From assembly GCF_003020115.1 (NCBI RefSeq), contig NZ_PYFX01000002.1, positions 124,001-188,000 of the forward strand: a stretch of DNA of 64,000 bases, given 5' to 3'. Shown here in pieces: positions 26,517 to 34,692 of the stretch. Under the pieces are notes generated by a model. That model saw only the letters and a list, made by a program, of their open reading frames with translations. It did no database searches and was not told where the DNA came from. This DNA comes from Bradyrhizobium sp. MOS002. Lineage in GTDB: Bacteria; Pseudomonadota; Alphaproteobacteria; Rhizobiales; Xanthobacteraceae. The position numbers were made by a program, and so were the translations under genes. Within the stretch, counting starts at the first letter, position 1; the number at the start of each line of letters is the position of its first letter.

Positions 26517-27302
26517 ATGGCAAAGGACAGTTTGTGCGCAATCGTGACGGGGTCCGCCTCCGGCCTGGGTGCTGCGACCGCGGAAATTCTCGCACGGAGC
26601 GGGGCGCGGCTCGTCATCAACTATTCCTCGAGCCAGAAGGACGCGGAGGCGACCGCGGAGCTGTGCCGCAAGGCGGGCTCACCGGAAGTTCTGGTCGCGC
26701 AGGGCGACGTCTCGAAGGATGACGATTGCCGCAAGATCGTTGCGGCAGCTGGCGGCTGGGGCCGGCTCGACGTGCTCGTCAACAATGCCGGCACCACCAA
26801 GCATGTCGCCCATGCCGATCTCGACGGATTGTCGGCGGAGGATTTCCAGCGCCTCTACGGCGTCAACACCATCGGCCCGTTCCAGATGGTGCGCGCGGCG
26901 CGCAGCCTGCTCGAGGCCGGCGCCAAGGCCTCGGGGCGGCCGTCCGCCGTGGTCAACATCTCCTCGGTCGCCGGCATCAGCGGCGTCGGATCGTCGATCG
27001 CCTATGCCGCAAGCAAGGGCGCGCTCAACACGATGACGCTGTCGCTGTCGCGCGCGCTGGCGCCGCTGATCCGCGTCAACACGGTGTGTCCCGGCTATAT
27101 CGATACGCCCTGGTTCACCAAGGGCCGCGGCGAGGCGGGCGCCAAGCAGGTGCGCGACAGCGTCGTGGCGAAGGTGCCGCTGAAGGTCGCATCATCGGCG
27201 GAAGACATCGCGCAGCTCGTCTGCTTCCTGGCAATGCCGGCCTCCAGCAACATGACCGGCGAGGTCGTGCGCATGGATGCGGGGATGCATTTGGTGACGT
27301 GA
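26517..27302 (+). CDS. Short-chain dehydrogenase/reductase
   Basis: 261-residue classical SDR: cofactor motif TGSASGLGAA (about residues 11-20), NNAG (VLVNNAGTTK), active-site Ser in VVNISSVAG, and YAASK holding catalytic Tyr and Lys. NYSSSQKD after the second strand suggests NADP(H) preference. The C-terminal GEVVRMDAGMHL is normal. It would oxidise or reduce a hydroxy/keto group, possibly a 3-hydroxyacyl-CoA, given the divergent dehydrogenase/hydratase genes. GGGGAAGG lies a few bases before ATG 26517. Confidence 0.92.
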   Translation: MAKDSLCAIVTGSASGLGAATAEILARSGARLVINYSSSQKDAEATAELCRKAGSPEVLVAQGDVSKDDDCRKIVAAAGGWGRLDVLVNNAGTTKHVAHADLDGLSAEDFQRLYGVNTIGPFQMVRAARSLLEAGAKASGRPSAVVNISSVAGISGVGSSIAYAASKGALNTMTLSLSRALAPLIRVNTVCPGYIDTPWFTKGRGEAGAKQVRDSVVAKVPLKVASSAEDIAQLVCFLAMPASSNMTGEVVRMDAGMHLVT

Positions 27303-27305
27303 AGT

Positions 27306-27392
27306 CGTCATTGCGAGCGAAGCGAAGCAATCCAGACTGCCTCCAAGGCAACACTCTGGATTGCTTCGTCGCAAGAGCTCCTCGCAATGACG
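27306..27392. repeat. Palindromic repeat B, copy 3
   Basis: CGTCATTGCGAGCGAAGCGA at the left and GAGCTCCTCGCAATGACG at the right, with GCAATCCAGA/CTGGATTGC inner arms, 4 bp after the SDR stop. Confidence 0.85.
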
Positions 27393-27431
27393 ATGTGGAG
27401 GCCGTGTGCCTTCCCCAGACGCCTTGGCGTG

Positions 27432-27704
27432 CTACCCCTTGATCACGCCGCTCGCCACCAGCCGGTGCCAGATGAACAGCACCACCACGGCGCCGATAGT
27501 AGCCATGATGAAGCCCGCGCCCTGGTCGGGACTATAGTGCCCGATGGCCTGGCCGATGAAGGTGGCGAGAAACGCGCCGGCGATGCCGAGGATGGTGGTG
27601 AGGATGAAGCCGCTCGGATTGTTCGGTCCCGGCGCCAGCCAACGCGCGATCAGGCCGGCGATGAAGCCGACGACGATGATCCACAACAAGCCACCCATGC
27701 TCAT
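27432..27704 (-). CDS. GlsB/YeaQ/YmgE-family stress membrane protein
   Basis: 90 residues with three predicted helices and the family glycine pattern: GGLLWIIVVGFIAGLIARWL, then GFILTTILGIAGAFLATFIG, then a last helix FIMATIGAVVVLFIWHRL. The family is small, membrane-embedded and often stress-induced; molecular function is unknown. It lies 33 bp downstream of the YidB-like gene on the same strand. Confidence 0.9.
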   Translation of the reverse strand: MSMGGLLWIIVVGFIAGLIARWLAPGPNNPSGFILTTILGIAGAFLATFIGQAIGHYSPDQGAGFIMATIGAVVVLFIWHRLVASGVIKG

Positions 27705-27737
27705 GTCCGTGCTTCCCTCGGTTTGACTAAACTAAAA

Positions 27738-28319
27738 TCAGACTCTGCCCGCGATCTCTTGCTCGGTCGGCAGCCGTCCGTCCGGCGTCAGATGATCGAC
27801 CACCTGCGGCAGATACTGGCTGAGGCCCGAGAGCAGCTCGTCACGCGACAGGCCGCTCTGGGCGGACAGGCTCTCGATCTGGTCGGCGCCGAGCGCATTG
27901 GCGAGATCGCCTGGCGCGATCGCCTTGTTCTCGCCCTTGCCGACCCAGGTATTGGCGGCATCGCCATGACCGCTCTGCTGGAGCTGGTTGAGGAGATCGC
28001 CGAGCCCGCCGCTGAGCACGCTGCCGGCTGCGCCGCCCGCGAGCAGGCCGCCAAGGCCGCCCTTCAACAGGTCACCGAGGCCGCCGCCAGCGCCCGCGTT
28101 CACCGGCGGAGGGAGATGCGTCGGCGTCGGTGCCGGGGACGGTTGCGGCGCGCTGCCGGTCTGGCTGCCGCTCAAATGCTTGAATGCCTTCCAGGCGAGC
28201 AGGCCAAGGAGCGCCATGGTCATGGGCGACATGCCGCCGCTGGATGAGGATTGTGAACTCGGCGTGCTTTGGCCGCGCGGGCCGTTCTGCATGCCGTTGA
28301 GGACGTCGAGCAAACCCAT
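27738..28319 (-). CDS. YidB-like DUF937 protein
   Basis: 193 residues. The N-terminus MGLLDVLNGMQNG and the C-terminal four-helix region (LGDLLNQLQQSGHGDAANTW, GENKAIAPGDLANALG, LSRDELLSGLSQYLPQVVDHL) are the DUF937/YidB signature. A glycine/proline-rich linker (about residues 55-85) joins the two. The function of the family is unknown. It is likely co-transcribed with the YeaQ-like gene downstream. Confidence 0.88.
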   Translation of the reverse strand: MGLLDVLNGMQNGPRGQSTPSSQSSSSGGMSPMTMALLGLLAWKAFKHLSGSQTGSAPQPSPAPTPTHLPPPVNAGAGGGLGDLLKGGLGGLLAGGAAGSVLSGGLGDLLNQLQQSGHGDAANTWVGKGENKAIAPGDLANALGADQIESLSAQSGLSRDELLSGLSQYLPQVVDHLTPDGRLPTEQEIAGRV

Positions 28320-28480
28320 GGCGTTCTCCTGTGGCGCTTTCTTGCCGGTAACAAGCCCCGTTCGAAAACATATGAGGCCGTCATGACGGTTACAAGGCGA
28401 TTGCGCCGCAACTGCGGGAATGGGCAGCAGGCACAGCCTCTGCTATCGAGGGCAGACCGTTAAGGGGGCAAGCCAAGGTG

Positions 28481-29479
28481 ATGACGGATCGACCGATCGT
28501 GGTGGCCGGCGCGGGCGCCATCGGATGTTTCGTCGGCGGCACCCTCGCGGCTGCGGGCCGCCGTGTCGCGTTCTTGGTGCGGCCGCGGGTGAAGACCGAG
28601 ATCGAGCGGTTCGGCCTGCTTCTGACCGATTTCGACGGCTCCGAGAAGAAGCTCGACCCGGGCCAGCTCGCGCTGTCGGAAGATCCCGCGATCTTCCACA
28701 GCGCCGGCATCGTGCTGGTCACGGTGAAGAGCGCCGATACTGCCGCTGTCGCCGATCAGATCGCGCAGCATGCGCCGCAGGACGCCGTCATCGTCTCGCT
28801 GCAAAACGGCGTTGGCAATGTCGCGGTTTTGCGCGAGCGCCTCGGCGGCCGCCGCGTGCTCGCCGGCATGGTGCCTTTCAACGTGGTCGGGATGGGCGAG
28901 GGCCGCTTCCACCGCTCGACCTCCGGCGACATTCATGTCGGCGAAGACGACGCGAACACCGCCGCAGCGCTGTGGGTGCCGGGGCTCGCCATGCGCGCGA
29001 GCCGCGACATCACCGGCGTGCAATGGGGCAAGCTGATCATCAATTTGAACAACGCGCTCAGCGCCTTGTCCGATATGCCGCTCGCCGCGCAATTGGCGAA
29101 CCGCGAATGGCGAAGGCTGTTCGCCGACCAGATGGCGGAGGGGCTGGCTGCGATGAGGGCCGCCGGCATCACACCGGTTTCGGCGACACCGATCCCTTCG
29201 TCCTGGACGCCCACTCTGCTGAGACTGCCTGATCCGATTTTCAACCTGATCCTGGGAAGGACCATGAAGATCGATCCCGAGGCGCGTTCCTCTATGTGGC
29301 AGGATTTGAAGCAGGGCCGCAAGACCGAGATCGACTATCTCCAGGGCGCGATCATCGCGCTCGCCGAGCAGAACAGTATCGACGTGCCGCTGTCGCGCCG
29401 CATTGTTGCGCTGATCAAGGAGGCCGAGAGCGCGGGCAAGGGCTCGCCGCGGCTGACGCCGCAGCAGATTCGCGGGTAA
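28481..29479 (+). CDS. Ketopantoate reductase-family NADP-dependent dehydrogenase (PanE-like), paralogue 1
   Basis: 332 residues with N-terminal Rossmann motif GAGAIGCFVGG and the helical C-terminal domain of the PanE/ApbA family. Conserved parts are LVTVKSADT, SLQNGVGN (Asn-Gly) and WGKLIINLNNALSAL, where Lys is the catalytic residue. Classical PanE makes pantoate for CoA synthesis, but this family has many paralogues with other 2-keto acids as substrates. A second member lies at 39174. ATG 28481 or the adjacent GTG 28478 can start it; AAGG precedes. Confidence 0.88.
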   Translation: MTDRPIVVAGAGAIGCFVGGTLAAAGRRVAFLVRPRVKTEIERFGLLLTDFDGSEKKLDPGQLALSEDPAIFHSAGIVLVTVKSADTAAVADQIAQHAPQDAVIVSLQNGVGNVAVLRERLGGRRVLAGMVPFNVVGMGEGRFHRSTSGDIHVGEDDANTAAALWVPGLAMRASRDITGVQWGKLIINLNNALSALSDMPLAAQLANREWRRLFADQMAEGLAAMRAAGITPVSATPIPSSWTPTLLRLPDPIFNLILGRTMKIDPEARSSMWQDLKQGRKTEIDYLQGAIIALAEQNSIDVPLSRRIVALIKEAESAGKGSPRLTPQQIRG

Positions 29480-29515
29480 CGCATGAGTGCAGGCTGCGCG
29501 ACGGGAGGAGCAACG

Positions 29516-29731
29516 ATGAAGCGTCGTCTGATGTTCGGATTCGCGCTGGCCGTGCTCTGCACCGCGTCCTCGGTCGCGGAGGCCCGGCCGCCGACGGTCA
29601 TGAACTCTCCCGGCTATGACAGGCGATTGCAGGAGAGCAGGTCGCAATTGGGTAATTCACCGACGACAACGGCGCCGGTGAATGCCACGGTAGCAACTCC
29701 CAAGCGCAGCAAGAAGAAGCCTCCGAACTGA
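29516..29731 (+). CDS. Small secreted protein, unknown function
   Basis: 71 residues: signal peptide (KRRLMFGFALAVLCTASSVAEA), then a short Ser/Thr/Pro-rich segment ending in a basic KRSKKKPPN tail. ATG 29516 has GGAGGAG at ideal distance, which decides it over an upstream ATG at 29483. No recognisable domain. It follows the ketopantoate-reductase-like gene by 36 bp. Confidence 0.65.
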   Translation: MKRRLMFGFALAVLCTASSVAEARPPTVMNSPGYDRRLQESRSQLGNSPTTTAPVNATVATPKRSKKKPPN

Positions 29732-29778
29732 GGCGCGGCTTTGGGTGTGAGTTGGACGGCTTAGACCACATCTTCAGT

Positions 29779-29902
29779 CGTCGTCCTGGCGAAGGCCGGG
29801 ACCCATAACCACCGAATTGCATTTGGCCAAGACTCGCGGTTACCAGTCTCTCGCCACAACTACTCCCTGTGGTTATGGGTCGCGGCCTTCGCCGGGACGA
29901 CG
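29779..29902. repeat. Palindromic repeat A, copy 3
   Basis: CGTCGTCCTGGCGAAGGCCG at the left and CGGCCTTCGCCGGGACGACG at the right, with ACCCATAACC/GGTTATGGGT inner arms, between convergent genes. Confidence 0.88.
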
Positions 29903-29941
29903 GCGGAGGGTGTAGCTCTGCCGGAATGACACCAAAGAAGC

Positions 29942-30574
29942 TCAGCCCTTCTTCGCGGGCTTGCTCGGCGTCGGGCTGAACAGCTTCTTGATATCGTTCA
30001 ATCCATCCGACAGTCGCGGCCATTCGCAGGAGAACGAGCCCTTGGTGCAGGGTGCGCCCTTCGGCCGCGGCCGCGCGTCGCCGATGGTGGCCTGCTGGAC
30101 TTTCGGCCGCTCGACCGGCACGGGCACGCGCTCGACCTCGGTTCGCAACGCGACCTGCTGGAGCTGCTGCAGCTGTTGTTCCTGCTGCTCGCGCTGCTGG
30201 CGCGCGGTGGCCTGCGCGGCTTCATTGCTGCGGCGCTGATTGGCGAGATAGGCGGTGTAGGATTCGTCGATCTTCTTCTGCTCCTCCGGCGTCGGATTGG
30301 GGCCGGCGATGTCGAAGGTGCGGTCCTGGAGGAAATCGTAATAGGAATAGCCGCCGCCTGCCTTGCGCCGGCCGGCGAATTTGGCATTGCAGTCGGCAAG
30401 CGCAGCCGTCTTCTCGGATTTGGTCGTGGCTTTCTCGGCGGCGTCGGCGCAGGCCTCGAAGTCAACAGGCGCGCGCTTCCACCATTGTGCCTGGGCATGC
30501 GACGGCGCCAGCAGAAAAAATCCTGCTGCGGCAACGACAAGCGCCGCACGACGCGATGCAACTACGTCCGACAT
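29942..30574 (-). CDS. Secreted protein with Gln-rich coiled coil, unknown function
   Basis: 210 residues: signal peptide ending SHAQA-QWWKR, a cysteine pair (FEACADAAEK, ALADCNAKF), then a long Gln/Glu/Arg helix (RQQREQQEQQLQQLQQVA, about residues 124-142) predicted as a coiled coil. A second cysteine pair follows (APCTKGSFSCEW). The C-terminus is basic (SKPAKKG). The family is not recognised. A periplasmic location with two disulfides is inferred. Confidence 0.75.
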   Translation of the reverse strand: MSDVVASRRAALVVAAAGFFLLAPSHAQAQWWKRAPVDFEACADAAEKATTKSEKTAALADCNAKFAGRRKAGGGYSYYDFLQDRTFDIAGPNPTPEEQKKIDESYTAYLANQRRSNEAAQATARQQREQQEQQLQQLQQVALRTEVERVPVPVERPKVQQATIGDARPRPKGAPCTKGSFSCEWPRLSDGLNDIKKLFSPTPSKPAKKG

Positions 30575-30782
30575 TCTACGAGAGCATTCCTTGCAAAACT
30601 CAACCCAAACTGAGTCGGGCTGATTTTTGCCCCTTTATGGCCGGCTTGTCACCCATGGAACCCGGGAATTTCATGGCTGCGATGCTGACATTTTTTGCTT
30701 GACGTGGCGCAGGAGTCACAGCGTCACTTCATCCTGCGCTCGCCTCATTGGCGACGCCAAGAAAACGAAGTGGAAACGCCTG

Positions 30783-32300
30783 ATGCTGCTGCCCCTGTCC
30801 GACGTGCCGCGCTGGTACGCCGAGCGCAAACCGCAAGGCACGATCGCCGTCCGTCACGGGCAGGATACGCTGACATGGGACGCGCTTGAGCGCGGCGCCA
30901 ACCGGCGCGCGCGGGCGTTCATGGCCAAGGGCGTCAAGCCCGGCGACTTCGTCGCGATCGGTTTGCCCAACGGCAATGCGTTCTTCGAGACCTCGTTTGC
31001 GGTGTGGAAATGCGGAGCGACGCCGACCTCGCTGTCATGGCGGCTGCCGCGCGGCGAAGCCGCCGCGGTGCTCGACATTCTGAAGCCGGCGCTGGTGGTC
31101 GGCGGCGAAGCCGACTGGAACGCGCCGAACCGTCTGCCGGCGGATTTCGTGCCGGAAGGATTTTCGGACGAGCCGCTCAGTCCACCGGTGGCGCGCTACT
31201 GGAAAGCCATGACCAGCGGCGGATCGACCGGGCGGCCGAAGGTGATCCTCGATCACCAGCCGGCGGTGATCGACACGGGCGCCACGCCGCCGCTCAACAT
31301 CCCCTTCGGCGTCTCGCTGCTCAATCCCGGTCCGCTCTATCACAATGCGCCGTTCATCGTGTCGCATTACGCGCTGTTCACCGGCGGCCAGCTCACCGGC
31401 CTCGTCAAGTTCGATGCCGAGGAGGCGCTACGGCAAATCGCGCGCGAGCGCGTGCAATGGGTCAATTTCGTGCCGACCATGATGCACCGGATCTGGGCGC
31501 TGCCGGAGCACGTGCGCAACGCCTACGATGTGACGAGCCTGCAGACCGTCTTCCACATGGCGGCTCCGATGCCACCCTGGCTGAAGGAGAACTGGATCGC
31601 ATGGCTCGGGCCTGAGCGGATCTGGGAGCTCTATGGCGGCACTGAGCGACAAGGCTCCTGCATCATCTCCGGCACGGAATGGCTGACGCACAAGGGCTCG
31701 GTCGGCAAGATCGGCGAGACGGCGCGCTTGCGCATCATTGGCGAAGACGGCAACGACGTCGCGCCGGGCGAGAGCGGCGAGATCTATTTCCTCAACAATG
31801 ACGGCAAGGATGCGACCTATCACTATCTCGGCGCCGAGCCGAAGCGCCGCGCCGACGGCTGGGAATCGCTCGGCGATATCGGCAGGCTGGATGCGGAAGG
31901 CTACCTTTATCTCGGTGACCGTCTCGCCGACATGGTGCTGCGCGGCGGCGCCAACATCTATCCCGCCGAGGTCGAAGCCGCCGTCTCCGAGAGCCCCGGC
32001 GTGCGCTCCTGCGTTGTGGTGGGATTGCCCGATCCTGAACTGGGCCAGCGCGTGCATGCCATCATCGAGCCGGAGGGCGATGCGGACGGTCAGGCCATCG
32101 CCGACGGCATGGCCGATTTCCTGAAAGAGAGGCTCAGCCGCTACAAGCATCCGGAAAGTTTCGAGCTCGTCAGCGCCCCGCCGCGCGACGATTCCGGAAA
32201 AGTTCGCCGTACGCTGTTGCGCGACGAGCGCGCAACATGGATGAAGGAGGGGCGCGCCTTCCGGATTTGGCCGGCGAAGGCGCGGGCGGACGCAGAGTAA
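30783..32300 (+). CDS. AMP-forming acyl-CoA ligase (bile-acid/aryl-CoA ligase-like)
   Basis: 505-residue ANL-superfamily enzyme: P-loop TSGGSTGRPKVIL, ELYGGTERQG (A5), SLGDIGRLDAEGYLYLGDR (A7/A8) and a C-terminal PPRDDSGKVRRTLL with the catalytic Lys. The compact N-terminus and YGGTE rather than YGMTE resemble ligases for bulky acids (bile acids, aryl or terpenoid acids). It activates an acid to its CoA thioester with ATP to AMP. ATG 30783 was preferred; the longer frame from 30627 adds a segment without family character. It begins the ligase/RraA/cupin/Bug cluster. Confidence 0.88.
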   Translation: MLLPLSDVPRWYAERKPQGTIAVRHGQDTLTWDALERGANRRARAFMAKGVKPGDFVAIGLPNGNAFFETSFAVWKCGATPTSLSWRLPRGEAAAVLDILKPALVVGGEADWNAPNRLPADFVPEGFSDEPLSPPVARYWKAMTSGGSTGRPKVILDHQPAVIDTGATPPLNIPFGVSLLNPGPLYHNAPFIVSHYALFTGGQLTGLVKFDAEEALRQIARERVQWVNFVPTMMHRIWALPEHVRNAYDVTSLQTVFHMAAPMPPWLKENWIAWLGPERIWELYGGTERQGSCIISGTEWLTHKGSVGKIGETARLRIIGEDGNDVAPGESGEIYFLNNDGKDATYHYLGAEPKRRADGWESLGDIGRLDAEGYLYLGDRLADMVLRGGANIYPAEVEAAVSESPGVRSCVVVGLPDPELGQRVHAIIEPEGDADGQAIADGMADFLKERLSRYKHPESFELVSAPPRDDSGKVRRTLLRDERATWMKEGRAFRIWPAKARADAE

Positions 32301-32343
32301 AGGGCACACGCCAAGTAAGACAATGACGGAAGGATTTTGGGAC

Positions 32344-32982
32344 ATGACCATCACCATCGCCGCGAACTCTGTGCCGAAGCCGCCGGCCGAGATCATCGAG
32401 GGTTTTCGCGGTGCGCCGACCTCGGTCATTTCGGACAATCTCGGCCGGCTGCCGGGCGCAGTGGGGCTCAAGCCCTATCACCGCGGCGCCAAGCTGGTGG
32501 GCACGGCCTTCACGGTCCGCACCCGTCCCGGCGACAATCTCGCCATCCACCGCGCGCTCGAGCTTGTGGGCCCCGGCGACGTCATCGTGGTCGATGGCGG
32601 GGGCGATGAGACCCGCGCGCTGGTCGGCGAGATCATGAAGAACATCGCGCAGTGGCGCAAAGCCGAAGGCTATGTCATCGACGGCGCGATCCGCGACGTC
32701 GCGGCGTTCGCGGCCGATGACTTTCCCTGTTATGCCCGCGCGGTGATCCACCGCGGCCCCTATAAGAACGGCCCCGGCGAGATCAACGTGCCCGTCTCAA
32801 TCGGCGGCAGCGTGATCTCGCCCGGCGACATCGTCGTCGGCGACGAGGACGGCGTGGTGTCTTTTGCCGCCGCCGGTGCTGCGGTGCTGCTCGACGCCGT
32901 GCGGGCCCAGGTCGCGCGCGAAGAGGAGACGCTGAAGGCGATTCGCGAGGGCCGTTATCAGGGCTCGTATGGCAAATCCTGA
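32344..32982 (+). CDS. RraA-family protein / HMG-oxaloacetate-type aldolase
   Basis: 212 residues with the RraA fold: VISDNLGRLPGAVGL, GTAFTVRTRPGDNLA, DVIVVDGGGDETRALVGEI, and DGAIRDVAAF, which holds the Gly-x2-Arg-Asp metal/substrate motif of 4-hydroxy-4-methyl-2-oxoglutarate aldolases. Such aldolases end protocatechuate or gallate meta-cleavage routes. True RraA RNase E inhibitors lack these active-site residues, so an enzymatic role is more likely. ATG 32344 is 43 bp after the ligase stop; ATG 32323 is an alternative. Confidence 0.85.
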   Translation: MTITIAANSVPKPPAEIIEGFRGAPTSVISDNLGRLPGAVGLKPYHRGAKLVGTAFTVRTRPGDNLAIHRALELVGPGDVIVVDGGGDETRALVGEIMKNIAQWRKAEGYVIDGAIRDVAAFAADDFPCYARAVIHRGPYKNGPGEINVPVSIGGSVISPGDIVVGDEDGVVSFAAAGAAVLLDAVRAQVAREEETLKAIREGRYQGSYGKS

Positions 32983-33010
32983 TCAGCGAAAAAAAGAAAG
33001 GGAGGATGGC

Positions 33011-33382
33011 GTGAGCCAGAAGGACGAATTCCACAATCTCGACGATACCGGCGACGGGCTGTTTCGCGAGCTCGCGGCGGGGGTGACCACGCGCATCTTC
33101 TCCGGCGAGCAGGCGATGCTGTCGGTGGTGACGCTGGCGCCGCATGCACAAGGCACGCTGCACCATCATCCCGAGGAGCAATGGGGCGTGCTGCTCGACG
33201 GCTCTGCCATCCGCGTCCAGGGCGATGAGGAGATTGCCGTGAAGAAGGGCGATTTCTGGCGCACGCCCGGCAACGTGCCGCACACCATGCGCGCCGGCCC
33301 CGACGGCGCCCGCGTGCTGGACATCTTTAGTCCACCGCGGCCAGAATACAGAAAAGCGGGATCCGGTTTCGGAACGACTTAA
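33011..33382 (+). CDS. Cupin-domain protein
   Basis: 123 residues with a single cupin barrel: AQGTLHHHPEEQWGVLLDG carries the His cluster and Glu of motif 1, and PGNVPHTMRAG carries the His of motif 2. Metal-binding is likely; whether it is a dioxygenase, isomerase or sensor is open. GTG 33011 is 5 nt after GGGAGG, which decides it over the longer frame overlapping the aldolase gene. The aldolase gene ends 28 bp upstream. Confidence 0.85.
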   Translation: MSQKDEFHNLDDTGDGLFRELAAGVTTRIFSGEQAMLSVVTLAPHAQGTLHHHPEEQWGVLLDGSAIRVQGDEEIAVKKGDFWRTPGNVPHTMRAGPDGARVLDIFSPPRPEYRKAGSGFGTT

Positions 33383-33429
33383 AGCGCCAAGAGCAAAAGC
33401 CGGGCGCGAGAAAACAGGGGAGGGATAAC

Positions 33430-34386
33430 ATGACGATCACACGACGCACGCTGCTCGCAGCGCCGGCTATTCTCGCAATGACGCCGGCGTTGGCGCAGGC
33501 TTCAAAAATCACGCTGGTGGTGCCGTTTCCGCCGGGCGGATCGACCGACGCGATGGCGCGGCTGCTCCAGAGCCATCTGCAAACCAAGCTCAACCGCATC
33601 GTCATTGTCGAGAACAAGTCGGGCGCCGCCGGAGCGCTCGGCGCGGCGCAGGTCGCCAAGAGCCCGCCTGACGGCTCGACGTTCCTGGTCACCTTCGATT
33701 CCCACGCGGTGATCCCCTCCATCCTCGACAAGCCGCCCGTCGATGTCGAGCGCGAACTGATGCCGGTGTTGCTGGTGGGCACCGCGCCCTACGTGATCGC
33801 CGCAGGCGCGGGCCGTCCCTACAAGAGCTTTGCCGACGTGGTGGCGGCCTGCAAGGCGACACCCGGCGCGGTGAAATACGCCTCCGTCGGCATCGGCACG
33901 CTCGGCCATCTCGCCATGACCGTGCTCGGCAACAAGGCCGGCGTCGAGATCATGCACGTGCCCTATCGCGGCGGTGGCCCCGCGATGAACGACGTGCTCG
34001 GCGGCCATGTCGATCTGATCGCGGGCTCGGCGGCGCTGGTCGCAGCGCAGCTCGGCACCAACATGCTGCGTCCGATCCTGCAGCTCGGCCGCGAGCGGCT
34101 GCCCGGCCTGCCGGATACGCCGACCGCGATCGAGGCGGGCTTTCCGGATTTCGAGACGCTGGCCTGGTGGGGCATCTTCGCGCCCACGGGCACGCCGCCG
34201 GACATCGTCGCCGGCCTCGCGACGGCGTCCAAGGAGATCCTGAGCGAGCCCGCCACCGCCGCCCAGCTCAAGGAAACGCAGCAGATGACGCTGCTGCTCG
34301 AGGATGGCCCCGCTTTCAAGACCTTCTTCGACAAGCAGGTCGCCATTTGGGGCAAGGTGGTGAAGGACAACAATATCAGGGCGTGA
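33430..34386 (+). CDS. Bug/TctC-type tripartite tricarboxylate transporter binding protein
   Basis: 318 residues: twin-Arg-like start TITRRTLLAAPAILAMTPALA as signal, then ITLVVPFPPGGSTDAMAR and KSGAAGALGAAQVAKSPPDG, the Bug hallmarks. These proteins catch carboxylated solutes in the periplasm. The membrane partners TctA/TctB are absent here, as is usual for the many orphan Bug genes of this order. It is 47 bp downstream of the cupin gene, so it probably delivers the substrate of this cluster. Confidence 0.92.
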   Translation: MTITRRTLLAAPAILAMTPALAQASKITLVVPFPPGGSTDAMARLLQSHLQTKLNRIVIVENKSGAAGALGAAQVAKSPPDGSTFLVTFDSHAVIPSILDKPPVDVERELMPVLLVGTAPYVIAAGAGRPYKSFADVVAACKATPGAVKYASVGIGTLGHLAMTVLGNKAGVEIMHVPYRGGGPAMNDVLGGHVDLIAGSAALVAAQLGTNMLRPILQLGRERLPGLPDTPTAIEAGFPDFETLAWWGIFAPTGTPPDIVAGLATASKEILSEPATAAQLKETQQMTLLLEDGPAFKTFFDKQVAIWGKVVKDNNIRA

Positions 34387-34397
34387 GGCGACCGGCA

Positions 34398-34425
34398 GCC
34401 CTCCGCATTGAGCAACGCGGAGGGC
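34398..34425 (+). terminator. Hairpin after the Bug gene
   Basis: GCCCTCCGC (34398-34406) pairs perfectly with GCGGAGGGC (34417-34425), 11 bp after the stop, followed by TT only. It is a probable terminator of the cluster. Confidence 0.65.
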
Positions 34426-34483
34426 TTCCGATCCCGCCTCCGCTTTGATATGAAGCCCCGGTAACCCGCTCTGCGGGTTCCGC

Positions 34484-34560
34484 GGTCCCGTAGCTCAGCC
34501 GGATAGAGCGACGGTTTCCTAAACCGTAGGTCGGAAGTTCGAGTCTTCCCGGGATCGCCA
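34484..34560 (+). tRNA. tRNA-Arg (anticodon CCT)
   Basis: 77-nt cloverleaf with the acceptor stem GGTCCCG/CGGGATC, D-arm GCTCAGCCGGATAGAGC, anticodon stem ACGGT/ACCGT around loop TTCCTAA (anticodon CCT, reads AGG), T-loop GTTCGAGTC, and encoded CCA at 34558-34560. AGG is a rare codon in this GC-rich genome. Confidence 0.96.
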
Positions 34561-34692
34561 GTTTTTCATCAGTCGCCGTCACGGTTTGCCACGCCGATCG
34601 GCGCAAAAATTGCTAGAAGCAAACGGCTTCCTTGCTGGCCCGGCTGATGTGCCCGCCAGCCACGCCCCACTATATCCCATCCGGAGACCACA

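Noticed and set aside
34484-34560. tRNA-Arg as an island attachment site
   Set aside because: No second copy of the tRNA 3' end and no integrase within the window.
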